From Tillus elongatus (lineage: Eukaryota > Arthropoda > Insecta > Coleoptera > Cleridae): a stretch of 64,000 nt of DNA. The notes beneath the pieces were generated by a model that was given only the letters and a program-made list of their open reading frames with translations, searched no databases and was not told where the DNA came from. Position 1 is the first letter of the stretch; each line of letters begins with the position of its first letter. The translations under genes and the position numbers were made by a program. The DNA lies in the NCBI GenBank assembly GCA_964006375.1, contig OZ023262.1, forward strand, positions 49,703,460-49,767,459, given 5' to 3'. Below, piece by piece: positions 1 through 11,240 of this stretch.

Positions 1-331
1 AATCAGAGTCTCGTGAAAATGACGCATTTAGGGAGGTTTTAAATTATATTATTCGTCAAAAAAAATTGAGATGCCATATACAGGACGCCTCAAAATGCTT
101 AGCCAGTCTTTATAAAAAACTGGCGAATTTTCATGAAACAAATTGTTTACAAATATTCAGGTAAACGTTTTTTAAATTTCTGTCAAAAAGCCTTCTGTGA
201 ATAATTGTATCTAGTGTAATTTTTGTGTAAATTACGTGGATATGTTCGTTAGCCAGGAAAGTCAGACTAGTTTTTTTTTTTTTTTTTGGGGGGGAAAAGT
301 TTAAATTTATCTTCGAATATGTACTTTTGCC
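1..331. other. AT-rich left edge with repeat fragment
   Basis: No gene is visible. Bases about 225-320 match part of the body of the TA-core repeat family found elsewhere in the window (shared run GTTCGTTAGCCAGGAAA), followed by a poly-T/poly-G run at about 269-297. The motif GCGAATTTTCATGAAAC near 124-140 resembles a terminal motif of that family. Confidence 0.45.
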
Positions 332-1190
332 TTGTTGTTCGCTGGTAATTCTATTCTCAACCCACCTCCAAATGTTCAACCACAAACAGTCCCCAATGTC
401 GCGCATAAAATGAGGAATATCATTTTCAAAACAAAAAAGATGCTCTCTTCTCTTAATACCAGGAAAGCCTCTGGCCTTGACGAGATCACAGCAATTGTTC
501 TCAAAAAATGCGCACCAGAACTTGCTCCTGTCCTGACTCGTCTGTCTCAGACATCTTACAATAGGGGCATATTCCCTAGTACCTGGAAAACTGCTCGAAT
601 ACAACCCGTCCCCAAAAAAGGATCCAAAGCGCTTCCTAGCAACTACAGGCATATTTTTCTTCTTTCAGTCTATGGAACTACTCGGTGAATCCCAGATTGT
701 CGCTCTAGACATATCCAAAGCATTTGACGAAGTCTGGCACGCAGCGCTGCTTAAAAAAAATTTCGGCCTATGGCCTACCACCAAAACTCTGTACCTGGAC
801 TGCAAATTTCCTCTCCAGCCGGAGCATTTCTGTTGTCGTGGATGGACATTCCTCTAAACTGTATATAATTAATACAGGAGTCCCTCAAGGTTCAGCTTTA
901 GCCCATACTTTGTTTCTTCTCCACATCAATGACCTCATCTCTAGCACATCCAACCCAGTTCACAGGTACGCGGACGACAGCACCCTCCACTCAAATATAC
1001 AATATTCTAAGCCTGCCTCTTTAGCCCAATTAAATGAGGATCGCAGACTCATGGAGGGTTCTGTCTCTGTGGATCTCCAAAAAATATTAGGCTGAGGAAG
1101 TAGAAATCTTGTACAATTCAACTCCACCAAATCTCAGTCTTTTTTTCTGTCTCATAAGAGATACACCAGCGCTAGATCCCTAACAATGAA
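332..1190 (+). pseudogene. LINE reverse transcriptase fragment (CR1/Jockey group), degraded
   Basis: Three short reading frames in shifting phase together spell parts of a non-LTR reverse transcriptase: KASGLDEIT and PVPKKGSKALPSNYR (fingers), ALDISKAFDEVWH (palm motif A), NTGVPQGSALAHTLFLLHINDL split over the next frame (motif B region) and YADDSTLHS (catalytic motif C). The frames are broken by at least two frameshifts and the finger-to-palm join at about 660-680 is internally deleted. Endonuclease and ORF1 are missing. Clade assignment is by motif resemblance only. Confidence 0.75.
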
Positions 1191-1224
1191 CAACCTAGTT
1201 ATTCAAAGTAATTAGTCCATTTTA

Positions 1225-1530
1225 CTTCTTGGCATTTCTAGTAGATATACCAAATTTTAATTTTCTAGCTTCATAGAAAATTGAGTTTTGGGCATTTTTC
1301 TCAAAAGGCGCTAGGATATAAACTTTAAACATTTTTTTTTAATAATAAAGAGATCAATTGTAACACTTTTAAAAAAATTCCTCAAATGAGTGCGTATTAG
1401 GACCTCTCAAACTGATCTTCAAGGTCTGTATAAACTTAAAGTATTGATTTTAGTAATATGCCATACTAATAGTGTACAATTCTTATGAAAATTCACTACA
1501 ACACACTTGCTGCTCTAACCCCCTTGTAAC
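1225..1530. repeat. Interspersed repeat, copy 1 of a 0.3-kb unit
   Basis: This segment is clearly homologous, in the same orientation, to 10955-11235. Both contain AGAAAATTGAGTTTTGGGC, a central TTAGGACCTCT / CTAGGACCTCT motif and a right end reading TATGAAAATTC(A/G)CTAC followed by a degenerate CACTTGCTGC terminus. The right end is the 3' terminal motif of the TA-core family, so this is probably a diverged relative of it. Confidence 0.65.
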
Positions 1531-1839
1531 ATTTATTGCCAGGGAGATCCCCATGCTGTTCATTCTTATCTTATACAAGTGCATATTCAAAATCTCCTGA
1601 ATTTTTTATAAAGTAAAAAAAATATCTCTGTTGTATTAACTGTTTAAATGCTGCTAAAGTTAAGAAAACCATTGCTGCTGACCATGCTACCTGGGACCAT
1701 GAGTGTACAGTACACAGACAGAAACTACAGTCTGTTCGGGCCGATATACTTGGTATTCAATAGGAATCAACTTGTCCACTTTCTCCTTCTATCAGTGATG
1801 AACTTTCCTCTTTTGCCTGCTCAACAAAGAATCAATTTA

Positions 1840-2600
1840 ACACAATTTATCAAAACGTCAGGAGCCTTCGGACACGAACTAATAATGTTTACTCTTTTGT
1901 TTGCTCGCAGGCACACCCTCTTGACTGTTTTGCTTTCACTTAAACTTGGCTGGATAGTGATATTTATAGTAGCGAACTGTTTGATGATCAATATATTGTC
2001 TATAGATCAGATAGGGATTTTTCTTCCTCTTGCAAGACTGGGGGAGGTGGTGTTCTGCTTGCTGTGCATTCTCACTTTGCTACTCGTCGCCTTGATATTC
2101 GGAGAGACTGTGGTGGGTTTGATACTCTTTCTAATATTGACATTGTGGGGGTCAGAATCTCGGATCATCGGGCCTCGCTTAATGTTTTTGTTGTTTATAT
2201 ACCTCCCAATACTCCAATTAATGACTACTACCTCTTGTTTGAAGCTCTCGAATCCCTGTACATAAAATATGGTCGTGAGACATTCTTAGTCGGTGACTTT
2301 AACATGCCTGAATATGCTTCTTGTCGTCGGAATAACCCCCCCGTTCGTGTGTCTGCTTTGCAAAATTTCTGTAATCTACTACTCCTTGGACAATATAATC
2401 ATGTTGAGAATATTAACAACAGGATTCTTGACATGGTTTCGTTTACACACACTTGCTTGGTGAAGGAGGCTCTTGATTCGCCCGTGATTCCTGATTGTCA
2501 TCATCCCCCCCTTAATCATAGAGTTTCCGGTCAAGGGTTCAGTGGTCTCTTCCCCCTGTTGGTAACACTAGGCAGAGATCACATAATTTTCGAAATGTGA
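1840..2600 (+). pseudogene. LINE endonuclease domain (degraded)
   Basis: Read across frames, this encodes an exonuclease-endonuclease-phosphatase fold: YQNVRSLRTR near 1848-1877, then a TWLDSDI segment, GGGGVLLAVHS near 2041, NVFVVYIPP near 2180 and GDFNMPEY near 2292-2315 (the GDFN signature). The final catalytic S-D-H is not intact: the aligned residues read DCHHPPL. At least one frameshift near 2064 separates the first third from the remainder. In the family this domain nicks target DNA to prime reverse transcription. Confidence 0.75.
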
Positions 2601-2726
2601 TTTTGTCAGATTGTTTGCGGAGCTTGGCGGCTTGTGCTGGGATGGTATGGATGAGCTTCAGGACGTTGATTCTATGCTTGACTTTTTCTATTCCAGAATT
2701 TACGACTTGCTTGATCTGTATGTTCC

Positions 2727-4715
2727 ATGACTGCTCCTGGAGCATGTAATAGGTATCCCCCGTGGTTTTCTAAAGAAATTAAGGTTAATATCAAATATAA
2801 ATATTCATTGTGGTGTAAGTTTAAGAAGTCTGGGAATGTGGAGTTTCTACATGGATTTAGGGAGCTGAGACAAAAACTTAAGAGAGACATTTATCTTTCT
2901 CGAGTCAATTACTTTCAGAGGGTCGAAAGAGAGATTAGGTCTAATCCTAAAAAATTCTGGAACTGCTCTTCTCGACGCCGTCAAAACTTTTCTATTGGGA
3001 GTTCATCTAACCAGGAACAGGCAGTTGACAGTTTTGCTTCTTATTTTGCAAGATGTTCTGGTTCCACCTCCACCTCATCACCTACAGCCGGCAGCCTGGC
3101 TTCAGATGACATCTCAATATTTTTTGTTGATGACTTTACAGATAATGCAATTATTACAGCTGCTAAGAGAATTAAGGCTAACATGTCCTGTGGACCTGAT
3201 CTAGTTCCTGGCTTCCTGGTGCGCGACTGCTTATATGATTTCTTGACTCCACTTAAGAAAATTTTAAAATTGATTCTTAGATCTGGAACATTCCCCGCGA
3301 TTTGGAAGCTGTCACGAGTTTTCCCTGTATTCAAGGCAGGGGATAGTGGTGATCCATCAAACTATCGACCAATAGCCATACTATGTGTCTTCTGTAAGAT
3401 TTTCGAGGCCTGCCTTTTTCAGCGAATACTGTTTCACATCAAAAACAGACTCTCTATTTCTCAGCATGGTTTCATTCCAGGGAGATTGACTGTGACGAAT
3501 ATAGTTGATGTTACACAGTTCATTGCGTCCGCTCTCGACCGCTCTTCACAGGTTGATGTTGTGTATACTGATCTATCTAAGGCCTTCGATTGTCTAAATC
3601 ATTCTGTTCTAATTGACAGGATGAGGGCTATCGGATTCTCAGTGGGCTTGCTTGGCTTATTCAAATCTTACCTGGATGGAAGGAGGCAATTTGTTGAAGT
3701 TGGGGGCTTCAAATCTAACACCTATCACATTACTTCGGGAGTGCCACAGGGTTCTATACTCGGTCCACTACTATTTAATATATTTATTGACCCAGTTAAA
3801 CATGTTTTACATGTTCCTTTTTTAATCTATGCAGATGATATTAAGATTTTTGCAAATATTTCGGGTGTTGATGACTGTTTGCAGATTCAGAACTGTCTTC
3901 AGATGCTTGATGAATGGTGCTGTCAGAGTGGACTTTCTATGAATATTTCCAAGTGTTGTGTGATGTCCTTTACTTGAAATAAGCACTCAATTACTTTCAG
4001 ATACTATATAAGGGGGCTTTCGCTTGATCGCCCCAGGACAGTTAGGGACCTTGGAATTGTTTTTGATGGTACTCTATCTTTTAAACCACACTATGAGCAG
4101 ACTGTAAGTTCTGCTTACAAAACTCTTGGGTTTCTGATAAGAAACAGCAAAAATTTCTCACTGACTGACACCCTCTCCCTGCTCTTTCGTTGTCTGGTTA
4201 GGTCCCGACTTGAATATGGCTTAGTTGTGTGGGCTCCTATTTATGAGGTTCATGTGACAAGTCTAGAATCTGTGCAAAGGAAATTTCTAAAATTTCTTAG
4301 CTTTCGTGAGGATGGTCAGTATCCTTCTATTGGTTTTCCTCACGAGAATTTACTTCTTCGCGTTAGTCTGCAGAGTCTGTCGATGCCCAGCAGTCCAGTT
4401 TAGTTATATTTTTATACAAACTGGTTAATTTCTGTGTTTGATTACCCTGATCTGCTTCAGCAACTTAATTTCAATGTGCTTCGTGTTGCAGCACGTTTTT
4501 CAGGCACATTCTATCTCCCGACTGCTCGTACGCGATTGCTGCGATCGTCTCCAATTTTCCAGATGTGCAATGATTACTCTGTTTTTCAAAGTGATGTAAT
4601 TTGTGACTCACTTTTGTGTAATTTGTTTGATTATTGTTTGTTATTATATTTTGTGTATCGGCCCATTCGTAATTTGGCTTTTAAGCTGTTGGATGGTGTA
4701 TGTATAAATAAATAA
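2727..4715 (+). pseudogene. LINE reverse transcriptase domain, one in-frame TGA plus later frameshift
   Basis: The open frame 2727-3977 carries the whole palm: SNYRPIAILCVFCKIFE (fingers), VVYTDLSKAFDCLNH (motif A), GVPQGSILGPLLFNIF (motif B) and YADDIKIF (motif C). TGA at 3975-3977 interrupts it; the same frame then continues with RTVRDLGIVFDGTLSF (thumb) and RSRLEYGLVVWAP. A later frameshift and stop near 4400-4435 precede the last segment (4434-4715). Except for the breaks this is close to a full-length RT. Confidence 0.85.
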
Positions 4716-4825
4716 ATAAATATATGTAATATTATCATCTTTGTGCTAAACCGGGCAGTGTTGTTATTTTTGTCCTAGATGTATTTTTAAAATTTTATTA
4801 CAACATTTTTCCTTTTATCTTTCAG

Positions 4826-7016
4826 ACCGAAGTGGTTGAACTAAAATGGAGTAATTGCTCAACTGTGTTAGCTGTAAAACAAAAGCATTCAAATGGACAT
4901 TTCACTTTGAGTTTGTTTACAAAAGATAATGCCTCTTTTCATATGAAACAACATCTTATATTTTCAGAAGATAAAAAACTGCTTTTTTTCAAGTTCAATG
5001 ACACCGAGACCAATTTTATTATCTTAACTGTGGTAACAACTGAAGGTGTAGTAACGTACACCTTCCAAAATGGCTTGATTCGCTCGTTATCTACAGAAAT
5101 CGTGGCTGTCATCAAAGGAATCTCTGTTCGCATTACTGATTTCAGAAAAGGAACTCTCCCACCACCGATGTATGAAATACAGTTCACTGCTCAATCACCA
5201 ATAAATTTTGTTGAATTTCATCCAACCAAACCTGAATATTTTATAGTGATGGATGCCTCTAACATAGTTTATCTCACTTCATTTGATGGCACTTCTAAGA
5301 TGTTGACGGATTTGAGAGTAGAACAAGATTTTCCATTAACACATTCTTGTTTTTGGCAATACGAAACGGGGAATATTAGAGATAATACAAGTCTTATTAA
5401 AAGTACTGCCGAACAAATTGTATACCCCTTATTTGATAGGGGATCTTGTTTGGTTTTTTGTGATGGTAAAGCTCATAGGTTTGATAGGGAATCTTGTGAT
5501 GGTAAAGAACTTGAAGAAGAAATACTTGTTTCAACTTGTAATTTCGATTTAATACCATGTGATCTCCAAGCAAGAGTTTATAATGGTCAGTTATTTGTTT
5601 TCATACTCACTGTATGTAATAAATTATATGTGGATTACCACAAAGTTTTAGACGACGTTAGAGCTTTTGTTATAAGCGATGATTATTTGTTTGTAACTTA
5701 TTACGACTATAGAGTAGTGTCGTATCGAATTGGATTTATACAGAAAAACGGAACTTGTCTTCCTTTATTTAATAAACTAACTTCAAATTACATGGAACCA
5801 TGTTCCATGCCGATTTCTGTAATTAAAGACCGAGCTGAAGTTCTGTTATGTGCCGCTAGAGGTAATATCGAGACAATGTTTTCAGATATGATTGGGATCG
5901 ATATTTTAAATGAAATGTTGCAGAAGAATTTATGGAATGACGCTGTTAACTTTGTTTATTCTTCTAAGTTAAATTCGAATTTGTTGTTTGATTTAAACCC
6001 AGAAGAATTTTTAAATAATACTTATCATATAGTACGCAATTGTGATCAAAGTGTTCTAACCAGTATAATTCCTGAATTTATGAGTAAAAATTTTTTGAGC
6101 ATAGTATTTAAAGATCGTGAAGATGCTATTTTTACTGATTATCCAGGCAAAGTAGATGCTATCTGTGAAAAATTATTGAATACATTTGAAATGTTTGATT
6201 ATGCAGAATTTATAAAACCCGTTATCTGCATTTGCATTCATCACTTCACTGTAAAGAGAGCTTTATCGTATGTAGGAGATCTGCTTGTGCGATCTACTGA
6301 AGAGAAAAACAATGAAATTCAGCAAATAGCAGAAAAAAGCATAAATATTTTTAAACAGTATGGTATAGACGGCAACACCTTGTATGAAGAAGCTTTGTCT
6401 TTATATGACTTAAATCTAGCAAGATTTGTTACGAGACAGTGTCAATTGGACCCTCTGATTTATGATGAAGAATTGAGAACACTGGAGAATATGAGCCTAC
6501 CTGAACGTCATTTCACAATAAATGATAAACTTGGAAACTATGGTAAGGCCGTATATTATCTTTTACGGATTGATAAAGAAAAAGAGGAAATAATTAAGTA
6601 TTTGAAAAATCATAATGTGTTCAAGGAGGCATGTGACCCAATTAATGTGGGTACCACCTTCTACAAGGATGCTGCGATTGCGTATGCCGAGAATTTGAGT
6701 CAAAAGGGCTTGCACAATGAAGCTGGTCATATGTTGGCTAGAGTTGAACTGTTTGATCTAGCCATAAAGGAATTTAGAGTTGCATTAAACATTACAGAAA
6801 TCTTCAATATGTTAGATTTGGGACATTTTGATGACGAAACGAAAATAAGGATACAGAAGGAAACAGCTACGGAATTTGCAACAAAGGGGAAATATGTGGA
6901 AGCTGGCAACATAATGAGGTCTTTGGAAGATTACAGAACAGCAGTTTCCCTATTCATGAAAGGGTATTGCTTTGATCAGGTTTACCTGATCCTTGAACTT
7001 CATGAAGTATACAAAG
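4826..7016 (+). CDS. Elp1: Elongator complex protein 1 (ELP1/IKAP), large internal exon
   Basis: ELP1 is the scaffold of the Elongator complex, which acts in the cytoplasm on U34 of tRNAs. This exon encodes 730 codons. The first part is a WD40 beta-propeller remainder (ELKWSNCSTVLAV; GTLPPPMYEIQF, which matches the conserved IPPPM region of ELP1). Next comes the conserved RGNIETMF boundary, then a long TPR-like helical solenoid including LYEEALSLYDLNLARFV and AGHMLARVELFDLAIK. It begins after acceptor TTTCAG (ends 4825) in phase 0 and ends at donor AAAG|GTACAG in phase 1. There is no start codon: about 300 N-terminal residues typical of the family must lie left of the window. No internal stop is present. 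The reading beyond 7016 to a TGA at 7055 is intron. Identification rests on recognised family motifs. Confidence 0.93.
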
Positions 7017-7319
7017 GTACAGTATTCATTTATTATAACACATATTGTTTTTACTGAATTAACTGACCCCACAACTGATTTCATTTAATTTTTTGGGGTT
7101 CACTTAAAAGCAGTGTCTCGCAAACTTTTTTACAGCGTGACCTTCTTTTGGTAAGAATTTTGTTCACGGGTGCCTTTTTTTTACCATACCAAATTTTATT
7201 TGTTTTACTTGTTCTTAAAATGTATTAACAATCAGAACTTACAGCAGTGTATAAGAATACAGGATACTATGCATAATGTTCTATGAGCTAATGTAACATT
7301 AACATAGCTTTGATAAAAT
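7017..7319. other. ELP1 intron start with hAT-like terminal sequence
   Basis: The start of the 8.3-kb intron. CAGTGTCTCGCAAACTTTTT at 7111-7130 closely resembles the inverted terminal repeat of Charlie-type hAT transposons (consensus style CAGTGTTTCTCAAAC). No matching right end was found, so this is at most a truncated end. No gene is seen. Confidence 0.35.
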
Positions 7320-7669
7320 ATTATTAATGTGTGAGGTGTTTGCGCAACTTCTTTTTCAATCTCTTCTTTGGACAGAATCATCTATTGAGAGTTGCTTGTT
7401 GTACTTCTAACTTTGTATAGTGTTTTGAAGCTTTCTGTGTGATTTCACATTGACTCAAGAAATGTTCAGGTCAGTAGGTTAAGTATGGTTTGTGATATAC
7501 TATGGAGCTTCTGCTATGATTTTTTGTTCTTGATTGGAGCCTTTATATAATATTTACATTGGACTTGCTCGAGCATCCCCATAGTTCAATTCTATAGCTC
7601 CAGATTGGTTTGATTATTGCTTTGTAAATCATCAATTTGTTTTTAGTGCTCAGCGGTGATTGTCTCTCT
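7320..7669 (-). pseudogene. Jockey LINE reverse transcriptase C-terminus, distal half of a split copy
   Basis: On the minus strand 7660-7540 encodes STKNKLMIYKAIIKPIWSY and ELWGCSSKSN, the conserved thumb/C-terminal region of Jockey-type RTs. Weaker coding similarity runs on to about 7320. It is the direct continuation, in the same frame, of the fragment at 9252-9620: removing the 7681-9240 insert plus one copy of its 11-bp target duplication joins RNLC and LIERQSPLS without a frame change, apart from one stop codon at the junction. Confidence 0.8.
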
Positions 7670-7680
7670 ATCAGTCAGCA
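7670..7680. repeat. Target-site duplication, left copy
   Basis: ATCAGTCAGCA is repeated exactly at 9241-9251, bracketing the 1,560-bp insert between them. The 11-bp length fits LINE-type target-primed insertion. Confidence 0.85.
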
Positions 7681-9240
7681 TGTCCCCTGTTGGTCCGGGG
7701 ACTAACTAAAAGAATAGGCCCAAGGTAACTCCTGCCTGTCATAACAGGGGACTAATTGGAATTAAACACTGGCGGGGGTCTTGTCCAGGTGGGCCTGGAG
7801 GGAGGTGGATATCTCTGAGGAGTGATGTACACCCGGATTTTGAGGCCTCCATTCTGGGCTTAGAAATGGACAATTGGCCTCGCATGGTTGTTACTCGGGA
7901 GCGGGGTTCCGGATGGGTGCCGCCTTGGGTTGAGTGCTGGCGGGTGTCGTGTGTCTTAGACGACCCAGAGGGGGTTGACAACTCTGATGAGTGGTAAACA
8001 CCCGGCGTTTGAGGCCCCCACTGTGTGCTTCGGAACAGACGGACGGCCTCGCTTGTGCGATACTCGGGAGCTGGGCTCGATGGGATGTCGCGTTGAGTCT
8101 AGCACTGGTGGATGTCAGGGTCTAGACGAACCCGGAGGAGTGCTGAGATTTTGAGGCCTCTGTGAGCTTCAAACCGGACAAACGACCCCACTTGGATGCT
8201 GCTCGGATGCGGGACTTCATGATACTGCCCTGAGTCAAACACTGACGGATGTCTGGTCCAGACGAACTCGGAGAGAGGTTATCTCTCTTTGAGCTTTGAG
8301 ACATCTGTCAAATAAAGTTTCACCTCGCAGGTGTCGTCTCCTGTCGGAAGCTCAATTTGTTGGGTGAAATTTAAGCTAACGCTGGCAGGTGTTGAACCTG
8401 GAGGTGGCTGCGGTCTCTAGGGGTGAATTACACCTGGAGACTTGGGCCTACCCTGTGAGCATCGATACAGGCTAACGATCCCGCCTGGATGCTTCTCGAA
8501 GGCGTGACTTCATGATACCGCCTCGAGTCAATGAAACACTGGCGGGGGTCTGGTGCAGGTGAGGCTGGGGGGAGGCGGATATCTCTGGGGAGTGATATGC
8601 ACCTGGAGTTTGACGCCTCTACTGTGGCCTCAGAGACTGACAGTTGTCCTCGCTTGGTTGTTACTCGGGAGCAGGGTTCCAGATGATACCGCCCTGGATT
8701 GAGCCCTGGCGTGTGTCGTGTGTCCAGACGTCCCGGGGCTCTGATCTCTGATGAGTGGTAGACACCCGGAGTCTGGAGCCCACACTGTGTGCTACGAAAC
8801 GGACGGACGGCCTTGCTGGGGTGATGTTCGGAAGCGGGACTCAATGCGATGTTGCCTTGAGTCTAACACTGTTAGGTGTCAGGTTTAGACGAGCCTGAGG
8901 GGAGCTGAGATCTCTAGGGGTGGATTACAACTGGTTATTTGATGCTGCTCGAGAGCGGGACTTCATGATACCGCCTCGAGGCAAACACTGATGGATGCCG
9001 GGTCCAGACGAACTCTGAGAGAGGTAATCTTTCTTTGAGCTTCGAAACGGGCAAGCGACTTCACTCACATGGCAGTACACCTGCCAAACAAACTTTCACC
9101 CTCAAGAAAAGATCGACTCCCTCAGGGAGCGCTGGAATTGATGGGTAAAATCTAAATAATTAGACGTGAGCCACAATAGACCTAAGGTCGCGGTGGAGGA
9201 ACTGGAATAGCCCACGCACATTAAAATCAAATCTAATCTA
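7681..9240 (+). mobile_element. Retroposon carrying a GC-rich tandem array, with LINE 3' tail
   Basis: A 1,560-bp GC-rich block in AT-rich surroundings, bounded by exact 11-bp duplications. It consists of nine imperfect units of about 120-170 bp (see the array entry), then a tail at about 9150-9240 with GTGAGCCACAATAGACCT and GGTCGCGGTGGAGG, ending in an AATCT-rich stretch. The same tail (minus strand) follows the ORF2 stop of the LINE at the right edge of the window (63715-63790). It encodes no credible protein; minus-strand frames inside it are by-products of GC-rich repetition. I infer a non-autonomous or 5'-truncated element mobilised by that LINE's machinery. Confidence 0.8.
7764..9130 (+). 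repeat. Higher-order tandem repeat (units A-B-C-D-E, A'-B'-C'-D')
   Basis: Unit starts, marked by an AACACTGGCGGGTGTC-like motif, fall near 7764, 7932, 8099, 8236, 8376, 8534, 8701, 8863 and 8983. Neighbouring units are diverged, but units five apart are more alike: both A and A' read AACACTGGCGGGGGTCT, and both B and B' contain GTGTCGTGTGTC. The A-to-A' and B-to-B' offsets are 770 and 769 bp, C 764 and D 746. This is higher-order organisation as in satellites. Recurrent sub-motifs are CAGACGAAC, GATATCTCT, ACACCCGGA, TTGAGGCC and CTCGGGAGC. Confidence 0.8.
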
Positions 9241-9251
9241 ATCAGTCAGCA
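9241..9251. repeat. Target-site duplication, right copy
   Basis: Exact copy of 7670-7680 (ATCAGTCAGCA) immediately after the AATCT-rich tail of the inserted retroposon. Confidence 0.85.
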
Positions 9252-9620
9252 CAAGTTCCTCACTTTTATCTTCATCTCTGTTTTGTTTTTTATAATGTGT
9301 GTCTTCCATGTTAGCCTCTTGTCAAGGTGCAGCCCTAGGTATCTCGCTTCTTCTGCTTGTGGTATTGGTGAGTCGTTGATTTTCACTGGTGGGCAACTAC
9401 TACTATGAAACTCACGAACAGATTTTGATCCATTTACCCTGATATTTTGCCTTTTGAACCAGTCTTCCATTAGGTTTAAACGATTTTATAAAATATCACA
9501 AACTCTGTGGAGACTTATGTATGACAGTGTCATTTGCAAATGTGTTGTATCTGCTGTCTATAGTAAATATAAGATGGGGCTCAATGTGTCTTGAGGAACT
9601 CCAGATTCGATGGAATGAAT
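9252..9620 (-). pseudogene. Jockey LINE reverse transcriptase fragment, proximal half of a split copy
   Basis: Minus-strand frame with MEDWFKRQNIRVNGSKS and ARYLGLHLDKRLTWKTHI, the post-palm region YLGxxLDxxLTWxxHI of Jockey-clade RTs. The YADD palm is not recovered upstream. The coding region is interrupted at its 3' side by the 7681-9240 insertion and resumes at 7669. Confidence 0.8.
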
Positions 9621-9706
9621 ATCGGAGAGTTATACATTATACTTTCTTTGAAAATAGCAGTTGCTTAAATAAGATGTAAGTTGTAGAAAGTAATTATGTG
9701 GCAATA

Positions 9707-9743
9707 GTTTTAATGAATTTTCATTAAGAAAATTCACTAATTG

Positions 9744-9823
<80 letters not shown>

Positions 9824-9930
9824 AAGCAATCACTCAAAAAATACTCAACTGATTTGAACAAAACTTGGCACATATTTTCATTGTATGAAGACTGCGGACG
9901 AGTTCATAAATCAGCTATAACGGACATTTT
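9707..9930 (+). repeat. TA-core repeat family, short copy
   Basis: Starts with the palindromic module TGAATTTTCATTAAGAAAATTC, then (TA)n at 9746-9821, then the beginning of the conserved body (CACTCAAAAAATACTCAACTG, a diverged version of the CGATAACTCAAAAAATAA motif of other copies). The sequence fades into unassigned AT-rich DNA after about 9930. Confidence 0.6.
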
Positions 9931-10954
9931 CCCCTCAAAAATATACAAAAATATTTTTTAAAATGCTATATTTTTGTAAGTATTGGAATAACTGAAATGA
10001 TACTTTGCATGTGGCTAGAAATGGTGTAAATAAACCTATGTTGTGAATTTTAAGTAATTTGGTTTACAATATTTTTTTCCAAACTGAAAATAAAATCTGA
10101 AGGAGATACGTTGAAACGACTTAGGTTAAAGTCCAATGCCTGGCCGACAGAGTAGTTAACTGCCACACATAGATGGATTCATACAACAGGTATGACATGA
10201 AATGAAAAATTTGCCGAGTGATTGTTTTTTAACTGGGGGATTCAATCAATTTTTAAAACACACTATATTTGTAGCTTGATGAACGGCCCCAAATACAGTT
10301 TTAGACTGAAAGTGTAGTATAATATAGTGGAAATGTAAACAAAATCAAGTCAAGTCTCTATAAAAATAGTTTATAAACAGTTTGTTCTTTTATCTTTAAA
10401 CTTAAACATAAGATGTCATCTAAGATCAAAATAGTCGTTGAATGTGTTTTAAGTGACAAATCGATGAATTCTTTAATTAATTGTTACGTTAACTTTTAAT
10501 ATAATATAAAATATCCCGGGGCATGAAGCCCGCATCAAGTATCATATAATCAAAACGTTAATTAACGTATCCTATAGCTCACTGGCAGAATGTTCCGATT
10601 GTTTCTCGCTCAATGAATGTATGTTTTTTGTTTTACTTTGACATTTGGAGAAACAATAGTGTACAGATTTCATACGATTTGAACAAGATCTCATTTTTGT
10701 TTGAAAGGCCTGAATAACTTTGTCACCTTCAAGTCTGAAATTATAATTTTCAGCAGACATTTTGTTATTGTTGATATTGAAAGAAACAGTTTGATTAGGT
10801 TGACTAAAACGAAATCATTCAGGCGATTAATAAGGAAAAATAATTGCAACGTTTATAATTTGGCAGATACATTACTTTTCTAAATATGAATTAAGTTTCC
10901 TTCGGGAAAGCTTTTGTTAACTAATGAAATTTTTAGTAAGTTTATTTTATAGAG
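9931..10954. other. ELP1 intron, nothing recognised
   Basis: AT-rich intronic sequence. The only open frames are about 60 codons, without recognisable motifs. No repeat from elsewhere in the window was spotted here. Confidence 0.5.
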
Positions 10955-11240
10955 ACTTACACTATCTATAGATATAGCAAAATTTAATTTTTCATAGAAA
11001 ATTGAGTTTTGGGCATTTTTCTCAAAAGGAGTTAGAACACAAGTTTTTTTTGGTAATACAGAGATATCGATGGCAACCCTTTCGAAAGAATTCTTCAAAT
11101 ATGCGCATACTAGGACCTCTAAAATCGATCTTCGCGGCGTGTGTAAGTTTAAAGTATTAATTTTAGTAATATACCATATAATGGTAGCGTACATTTCTTA
11201 TGAAAATTCGCTACTACAACGCACTTGCTGCTTCCTGAAG
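10955..11240. repeat. Interspersed repeat, copy 2 of the 0.3-kb unit
   Basis: Homologous to 1225-1530 in the same orientation. The right end TATGAAAATTCGCTACTACAA followed by CGCACTTGCTGC is a good match to the 3' terminus of the TA-core family. Confidence 0.65.

Larger units (their letters stand above)
1640..4722 (+). mobile_element. LINE, Jockey/CR1 group, near full-length ORF2, dead
   Basis: An element with apurinic-type endonuclease followed by reverse transcriptase in + orientation. It ends in a short AAATAAATAAATAAA tail near 4703-4722, about 100 bp before the ELP1 splice acceptor at 4825. It therefore inserted into the ELP1 intron just upstream of an exon without removing the acceptor. 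ORF1 is not recognisable. Several frameshifts and stop codons make it non-functional. Confidence 0.85.

Noticed and set aside
131..652. 173-codon minus-strand frame
   Set aside because: Antisense to the LINE RT fragment at 332-688 and contains a poly-lysine run from the homopolymer; no domain.
1648..2265. 205-codon plus-strand hydrophobic frame
   Set aside because: A shifted reading of the LINE endonuclease region; the true coding phases show QNVRSL and GDFN motifs.
7739..8844. Minus-strand frames of 60-138 codons in the GC-rich array
   Set aside because: They follow the tandem repeat unit, change phase between units and carry no domain; GC-rich repeats lack stop codons by chance.
7764..9130. 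CRISPR-like array (regularly spaced repeats)
   Set aside because: Units are long, diverged and contiguous without spacers, the context is eukaryotic, and the block is a bounded retroposon.
9630..9833. Open frames made of Tyr-Ile repeats here and over the other long TA tracts (e.g. 13017, 17126, 43384, 44078, 61255)
   Set aside because: They translate (TA)n microsatellites in either strand and have no protein character.
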